Origin: Bacteroidales bacterium UBA5621
Lineage (GTDB): Bacteria > Bacteroidota > Bacteroidia > Bacteroidales > VadinHA17
Assembly: GCA_002424525.1 (NCBI GenBank)
Contig: DIKJ01000111.1
Span: 8,001-19,107, forward strand
Direction: 5' to 3'
DNA length: 11,107 nt
Shown: positions 6,026-11,107 of the stretch, in pieces
How positions within the stretch are numbered: the stretch's first letter is position 1
Layout: the number at the start of each line of letters is the position of its first letter
Translations under genes and position numbers: made by a program
The notes under the pieces: model-generated
What the model saw: only the letters and a program-made list of their open reading frames with translations
Told to the model about the DNA's origin: nothing
The model's database searches: none

Positions 6026-7066
6026 TTGAAACAAGAAGAGATTGACAGAATAGAGCGCTACATAAACGGAGAGGCAGACGATAATGAAAGAGATTATGTG
6101 GAATCATTGTTTATCAACGGGGAAAGCAATCTCTATCTGCGTAACCGGATCAATAAAGACTGGGACATGATGCTCAGAGATGCTGAGAAAAAAGATGTTG
6201 ATACCAGACATATTCTGGACAGGATACATCATGTTATCCGGAAAGAAGAAACCAACAAGAACAAAAAACCGTTGAGGAAGCTATTGAGAGTCTACATGAA
6301 GGCAGCAGCAGTTCTGCTGATACCGTTGCTTTTTGCGGGCAGTTTATTATACCATTATGTATCCGACAAATATCTTAAAAACACGGGTGAAGAGGCAATC
6401 ACAAATATCTATGCACCCTACGGTTCACGGGTTTCATTTACTCTGCCTGACGGAACCACAGGTATGCTTAACAGCGGTTCTTCTCTGACTTACCGACTTC
6501 CGTTTATAAAGAACCGGAAGGTTAAACTTGAGGGTGAAGCATGGTTTGAGGTAAAAAAAGATGAACAATCTCCCTTATTGGTCGATGCCGGCAATTCGGT
6601 AGTATGCGTTCTTGGCACCAGTTTTAACATAAGTGCCTATCCCAATGAAAATTATATTGAGATTGTTCTTACAGAAGGAGAAATTGAGTTTCTGGATAAT
6701 ATTAAAGGACAGCGGGAAATCATGAAGCCAGGAGAAAGGCTGATTAATCAGGGAGGAAGAGTCAGTAAATCTTATGTCGAACCGGAAAAATATACTTCAT
6801 GGACTGAAGGAAAGCTTATTTTCAGGGGAGACCAAATGGGTGAAGTTGCCAGAAGGATCGAAAGGTGGTATAATGTTAAGGTAATCCTTGCCGACAAGGA
6901 ACTTTTAAAATATTCATTCCGGGCAACATTTGAGGACGACCGACTTGAGGACGTTCTCAGGTATCTGACCATGACCTCACCCATATCCTATAGAATAACA
7001 CCCAGGACGATTTTGCATGACGGAAGCTTTAATAAGGAAGAGATCACAATTTATAAAACCAGATAA
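6026..7066 (+). CDS. FecR-family anti-sigma factor
   Basis: A 346-residue inner-membrane anti-sigma factor, the usual length. The cytoplasmic N-terminal part (1-88; IDRIERYINGEADDNERDYVESLF) is the small helical domain that binds the sigma factor. A single membrane segment lies at about 91-111 (KAAAVLLIPLLFAGSLLYHYV). The periplasmic FecR domain follows at about 125-225 (YAPYGSRVSFTLPDGTTGMLNS, then GEAWFEV and LGTSFNISAY), then the C-terminal DUF4974-type domain at about 262-325. The start is TTG: the only in-frame start after the stop at 6011, and the family N terminus begins directly there; the next ATG would be codon 48. Like the sigma gene it thus appears to use TTG. Its partner is the STN domain of the SusC-like protein encoded 137 bases downstream. 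Leucine codons here are rarely TTA, as in the first 130 codons of that gene. Confidence 0.92.
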   Translation: MKQEEIDRIERYINGEADDNERDYVESLFINGESNLYLRNRINKDWDMMLRDAEKKDVDTRHILDRIHHVIRKEETNKNKKPLRKLLRVYMKAAAVLLIPLLFAGSLLYHYVSDKYLKNTGEEAITNIYAPYGSRVSFTLPDGTTGMLNSGSSLTYRLPFIKNRKVKLEGEAWFEVKKDEQSPLLVDAGNSVVCVLGTSFNISAYPNENYIEIVLTEGEIEFLDNIKGQREIMKPGERLINQGGRVSKSYVEPEKYTSWTEGKLIFRGDQMGEVARRIERWYNVKVILADKELLKYSFRATFEDDRLEDVLRYLTMTSPISYRITPRTILHDGSFNKEEITIYKTR

Positions 7067-7203
7067 TTAACTAACCTTTAAACTGACAATGATGGAAACA
7101 ACAAATGGTCCCTGAACGACACCAAAGAAAAAAGGGAATTCGCGCCAACGATTTCCCCAAAAACATCTTAATGATATTTTTAACTTAAAAACATTACAAA
7201 TCT

Positions 7204-10200
7204 ATGAAAAAAAACAAACCTTTCGGGGAATTGTTTTGTCGTTCTCTGAAAAAAACCCTTCTGATTATGCGTATTGCTATTATTTTCCTGGTTCTCGGGG
7301 TTCTTCATGCGCACGCAACCGATGCCTATTCGCAGAAAACGAGGCTTTCGCTCAATTTCTCAAATACTGAACTTATCGACGTATTGGATAAGATTGAATT
7401 GGAAAGCGAATTTTTCTTTCTGTATAACGAAAAACTTCTTGATACCGAGCGTAAGGTCGATATTAAAGCCGATGACCAGCTAATAAACGTTATACTTGAT
7501 AACCTTTTTGCCGGTACAGATGTCAAATATTCAATAATTGATCGAAAGATAATTCTTGCACCAGAGGTTTTTATAAAAGAGTCAAATCCCAGGTTATTAA
7601 TACAGCAGCGAACAATAACCGGTAAAGTAACTGAAAGCCAAACAGGCGATGCTTTGCCAGGAGTGAACGTTGTGGTAACTGGAACTACCCAAGGTGCTGT
7701 TACCGATATTAGTGGTAATTATGTTATTGTTGTTCCACAAGGAGCTAATAGTCTAACTTTTACGTTTGTGGGTATGCAACCACAGGAAATAGCTGTTGGA
7801 ACATCTTCTGTGATAAACGTTTCTCTAATTCCATCAGCAATTGGGCTGGAAGAGGTTGTTGTGATCGGGTATGGTACTGTCAAGAGGCAACATTTAACAG
7901 GAGCGGTTGGCTCAATTAAGATGGATGATCAAGTAGCCTTTATGCCATCGGCAGAAATAGGTAAAGCTTTGTATGGGAAAGTATCTGGAGTACGTGTAAT
8001 CAATACAAGTGGTCGCCCTGGGTTATCTTCGGCGATAGAGATTAGGGGTATTAATTCTATAAGTGCGGGCTCTAATCCCTTAATAGTAATAGATGGCGTT
8101 GTACTTCCGGATTATGATTTGAATACAACTAATGCAGCAGATATAGAATCAATTAGTATATTAAAGGATGCTTCCTCTGCTGCAATCTATGGCTCAAGGG
8201 GAAGTGGAGGAGTAATCCTGATTACTACTAAATCAGGAAAACCTGGAAAACCAAGATTTACAGTAAATCAAACATCAGGTTTTCAACAATTGATCCGAAG
8301 AATTGACGTAATGACTGGTCCTGAGTTCGCCCGTGCTTGTATTGATATCGCGCAAAACGCATGGATTGATAAAGGGGGTGACCCAAATGCTCCAAATACT
8401 ATTGCTGCCAGAGGTAATGTTAGGTATACATGGCCAGCAGCAGCTGATAATCCTGATGCAGTGCTTAATACAGACTGGCAAAGCATTGCTTTTAGAGTTG
8501 CGCCAATCCATAAAACTGATATAGGCCTTTCTGGAGGTGATGCAAATACCCAATATTATGCTTCAATAGGTTATTTAAACCAGACCGGTATTGTAATTAA
8601 CACCGATTTTCAGAAATATTCACTAAATCTTAAGATAGATTCAAAAGTTACAGACCGGTTTAGGGTCGGAATGATGTTAAATAGCAGTCTCCAGTTTGAA
8701 AATAGGGACGGGAATATTACTGAACATACGGTTATTACAGCCTCCCAGTATCCAAGAGTCTATCCAATATATGCCCCTAATGGTTATTTAGCTGGACCTC
8801 ATAATACTCCGGGATGGGAGACACATTCGATTCTTTATTTTGGAGTTAACAATGGACATCCATTGCATCGTGGTGGGGGATTAGAAACGCTTGATGAAAA
8901 GAGATCTATTACTTTAGCTAATATCTTTGGGGTAATCACAATATTGCCAGGATTAACCTTTAAAAGTACGTTTGATGGTTTCATAAGAAGATTTGAAGAT
9001 AAGTATTATCTTCCAACCGATACTAATCAAGGCCCTGACATACGACAACAAGCAAGGTTTAATGTTTCAACAAACGAAACTATAAGCTACACTGCCACGA
9101 ATTACTTATCATACAGTAAAAACTTGGCCAAACATCAATTGGATGCCTTGGTGGGATTTGAATTCAACAAAAGGGATTATTATGGATTTAGTGCCCAGCG
9201 CAGAGATTATACTAACGACATTGTACAGTATTTAACTGCTGGTGCAACTATTACTGGGGCAAGCGATTCTAAGAACTCAAGTTCTCTTATCTCAGGATTT
9301 GCTCGGTTAAACTATAATTATGACGGCAAGTATATGGTTTCTGCTTCTTTTCGTCGTGATGGTTCCTCCCGCTTTGGACCATCAAATAAATGGGGTAACT
9401 TCCCATCAATTTCTGCAGGATGGCGAGTTAGCAGGGAAGACTTTATGGCAAATATCACTTTTATAAGCAATCTAAATATTCGTGCTAGTTATGGTTTTTC
9501 TGGTAATCAGAATATTGGTAACTACGCTTGGATCAGCTCAATGGCGCAGGGCAGGGTTGCATTTGGAGATAATCTGGACATATCATATTATCCTTCAAGT
9601 GTTCAGAATCCAGATTTGAGATGGGAGCGAACAAAACAACAAAATCTAGGATTTGATCTTGGATTTTTAAAAGATAGAATTTCTATAGAAACAGACATAT
9701 ATAAATCCGTCTCTGATGATCTACTTCTCAATGTTCCTGTTCCATCGACCTCAGGTTTTACTTCAGTTTTTAGAAATATTGGTGAAGTTCAAAACACTGG
9801 TTTTGAATTTAAATTGACTACACACAATTTAACTGGAAAACTAACTTGGACATCCTTCGTTACTATTTCAAGGAATCGAAATAGAATTAATGCTTTAGGA
9901 CCTGATAATGCTCCAATATATTATACGACTGGAAACGCTATGCAATCAATCAATATGGTGGGAGAACGATTGTTCAGTTATTATGGATTTCAATACATGG
10001 GCCCTTATATGACTCAAGCTGAAATTGACGCTGATCCGTCAGCTTATGCAGGTGTTCATGCAGGTGACATGAGATTTAAAGACATAAATAAAGATGGCGT
10101 TCTTGACGCAAAGGACAGAGTTATTATCGGTAATAATGAACCAGATTTCTTATGGGGCTTCTCTAATACCTTCACATTTGGGAATTTTGATTTTAGTTTT

Positions 10201-10650
10201 TTATTTCAAGGAGCACAGGGTTTGGAAATTTATGACGAACAAATGCACCGTTCATGGATATATCATAGACGCAGTTATCATGCTAGGATCAATGACCGCT
10301 GGCGTTCAGAAGCAGACCCTGGTGATGGGTATATACCAAAATTAAGTGTAGACAATGCATTGCATGACTTTTCACCTTCAAGTTATTATATACAGGATGG
10401 TGATTACCTTCGGTTACAAGAATTAGTTTTTGGCTATAATTTACCGACTTCAATTGCAAGAAAACTCGGAATGTCAAAAGCTAGAGTTTATTTTAACGGA
10501 TCAAATCTTTTCCTTTATTCGCCAAAGTCATATGTGTATGATCCCGAAACCTACAAAGGTAGTCCAACAGATGTTTTAACTAGAGGTGCTAGTTGGGGAG
10601 AATATCCTTCGGCGAAAGTATACTCATTTGGTATTAATGTAGAATTTTAA
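7204..10650 (+). CDS. SusC/RagA-family TonB-dependent outer-membrane transporter with STN signalling domain
   Basis: A 1148-residue outer-membrane importer for an oligosaccharide or similar ligand. Order of parts: basic N terminus and signal sequence to about residue 43 (ending ATDAYSQ); STN domain about 48-118, which contacts FecR; carboxypeptidase-regulatory-like beta domain about 136-210 (ITGKVTESQTGDALPGVNV); TonB-box region EEVVVIGYGT (216-225); plug about 227-345 with IEIRGINSIS and the family signature GSRGSGGVILITTKSG; then the beta-barrel ending in YSFGINVEF with the terminal Phe usual for such barrels. No frameshift or truncation is seen. An internal ATG at 7267 would also give a signal sequence, but the longer start matches the family. 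The first 130 codons contain 19 leucines and no TTA, whereas 6 of the next 14 leucines are TTA and Gln changes from CAG to mainly CAA, a sharp break near 7594. It is followed by its SusD partner, with expression probably driven by the upstream sigma factor. Confidence 0.95.
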   Translation: MKKNKPFGELFCRSLKKTLLIMRIAIIFLVLGVLHAHATDAYSQKTRLSLNFSNTELIDVLDKIELESEFFFLYNEKLLDTERKVDIKADDQLINVILDNLFAGTDVKYSIIDRKIILAPEVFIKESNPRLLIQQRTITGKVTESQTGDALPGVNVVVTGTTQGAVTDISGNYVIVVPQGANSLTFTFVGMQPQEIAVGTSSVINVSLIPSAIGLEEVVVIGYGTVKRQHLTGAVGSIKMDDQVAFMPSAEIGKALYGKVSGVRVINTSGRPGLSSAIEIRGINSISAGSNPLIVIDGVVLPDYDLNTTNAADIESISILKDASSAAIYGSRGSGGVILITTKSGKPGKPRFTVNQTSGFQQLIRRIDVMTGPEFARACIDIAQNAWIDKGGDPNAPNTIAARGNVRYTWPAAADNPDAVLNTDWQSIAFRVAPIHKTDIGLSGGDANTQYYASIGYLNQTGIVINTDFQKYSLNLKIDSKVTDRFRVGMMLNSSLQFENRDGNITEHTVITASQYPRVYPIYAPNGYLAGPHNTPGWETHSILYFGVNNGHPLHRGGGLETLDEKRSITLANIFGVITILPGLTFKSTFDGFIRRFEDKYYLPTDTNQGPDIRQQARFNVSTNETISYTATNYLSYSKNLAKHQLDALVGFEFNKRDYYGFSAQRRDYTNDIVQYLTAGATITGASDSKNSSSLISGFARLNYNYDGKYMVSASFRRDGSSRFGPSNKWGNFPSISAGWRVSREDFMANITFISNLNIRASYGFSGNQNIGNYAWISSMAQGRVAFGDNLDISYYPSSVQNPDLRWERTKQQNLGFDLGFLKDRISIETDIYKSVSDDLLLNVPVPSTSGFTSVFRNIGEVQNTGFEFKLTTHNLTGKLTWTSFVTISRNRNRINALGPDNAPIYYTTGNAMQSINMVGERLFSYYGFQYMGPYMTQAEIDADPSAYAGVHAGDMRFKDINKDGVLDAKDRVIIGNNEPDFLWGFSNTFTFGNFDFSFLFQGAQGLEIYDEQMHRSWIYHRRSYHARINDRWRSEADPGDGYIPKLSVDNALHDFSPSSYYIQDGDYLRLQELVFGYNLPTSIARKLGMSKARVYFNGSNLFLYSPKSYVYDPETYKGSPTDVLTRGASWGEYPSAKVYSFGINVEF

Positions 10651-10661
10651 TACGATCTATA

Positions 10662-11107
10662 ATGAAATCAATAACAAATGCAATTATAATTACTTTAGTA
10701 GTTATTTTCAGTAATAGCTGTAGTGAGGAAAAATACCTTGATTTATACCCTGAAACAAATATTACGCAAGGTAATTTTTACAAAACTGAGGCACAGCTTA
10801 AACAGGCTTTAAATGACGTTTACAGGCAGTTAGCTATAATATATGATACGCACGAAACCCCTTGTCTCTACGCTGGGCAGGCATCGGATGATGTACGAAT
10901 CATAGCCAAAGCAAGTGGTGATAATTTTACTGAACAGATCGTTAATTATAACATACTACCTAATAACGGACGAATTTTAACTGCATGGAGGCATAATTAC
11001 ACTGCTATCTATATATGTAATGTTGCTATACATAATTTAGAAATCTCAGAGGTTAACATAGACGCAAATCTTAAAACTCGGATGCTAGGTGAAGCTATAT
11101 TAATTAG
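10662..11107 (+). CDS. SusD/RagB-family surface glycan-binding lipoprotein, 5' part only
   Basis: The gene runs off the window; 148 codons and two bases are present. The start at ATG 10662 is 11 bases after the SusC stop, which is normal for translationally linked susCD pairs. The N terminus is a lipoprotein signal (hydrophobic IIITLVVIF, lipid Cys20 in NSC), although the serine at -3 is a weak lipobox residue. Acidic residues directly after the cysteine (SEE) resemble the surface-export signal of Bacteroidota lipoproteins. The sequence YLDLYPETNITQGNFYKTE followed by QLKQALNDVYRQL is the characteristic SusD opening: conserved start of the mature protein and the first helix. It should form the lid over the SusC barrel and capture the ligand. 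Leucine TTA use is high, like the body of the SusC gene. Ligand identity cannot be inferred from this part. Confidence 0.92.
   Translation, partial: MKSITNAIIITLVVIFSNSCSEEKYLDLYPETNITQGNFYKTEAQLKQALNDVYRQLAIIYDTHETPCLYAGQASDDVRIIAKASGDNFTEQIVNYNILPNNGRILTAWRHNYTAIYICNVAIHNLEISEVNIDANLKTRMLGEAILI

Noticed and set aside
7107..7170. GGGAA / TTCCC inverted repeat before the SusC gene as a regulatory hairpin
   Set aside because: The arms are only five bases with a long unpaired loop, and no known box lies at a consistent distance.
7204..10650. Frameshift or gene fusion as the cause of the codon-use change in the SusC gene
   Set aside because: The frame is intact, and the domain order from STN to barrel is the normal one for the family, so recombination within the frame is the simpler reading.

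Overview
The window reads as chromosomal DNA from a Bacteroidota member, probably an environmental or gut Bacteroidales-like organism. Three things point there: a SusC-type TonB-dependent transporter with an N-terminal STN domain, followed 11 bases later by a SusD-type lipoprotein; an ECF sigma factor and FecR-type anti-sigma factor upstream of them; and TAnnTTTG-type -7 boxes with little dependence on Shine-Dalgarno sites. All genes lie on the + strand.

Region 1 (1-4846) is a secreted carbohydrate-processing block. After a short tail of a possible upstream gene (3-59) and a repeat-rich spacer come a lipoprotein of the GH127/DUF1680 type with the zinc-thiolate motif intact (184-1974), then two paralogous Gfo/Idh/MocA-family NAD(P)-type oxidoreductases, both with twin-arginine export signals (2130-3440 and 3482-4846). 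Together they suggest removal of sugar residues (possibly L-arabinofuranose) and redox modification of sugars outside the cytoplasm.

Region 2 (4847-11107) is a polysaccharide-utilisation-locus signalling and uptake block: promoter-like boxes and a perfect 16-base palindrome, ECF sigma factor (4971-5525), an unusual 500-base gene-free gap (5526-6025), FecR-like anti-sigma factor (6026-7066), SusC-like transporter (7204-10650) and the first 148 codons of a SusD-like lipoprotein (10662 to window end). The expected circuit is: ligand on SusC/SusD, then the STN domain touches FecR in the periplasm, FecR releases the sigma factor, and susCD and neighbouring enzyme genes are transcribed.

The least explained feature is a set of short tandem repeats that all have a 7-base period but use different words. 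They lie in two intergenic spacers: around a GC-rich palindrome before the GH127 gene, and as three consecutive word families between the sigma and anti-sigma genes. A second notable point is an abrupt change of codon use inside the SusC gene near residue 131, just after the STN signalling domain, which suggests a modular exchange of the transporter body.
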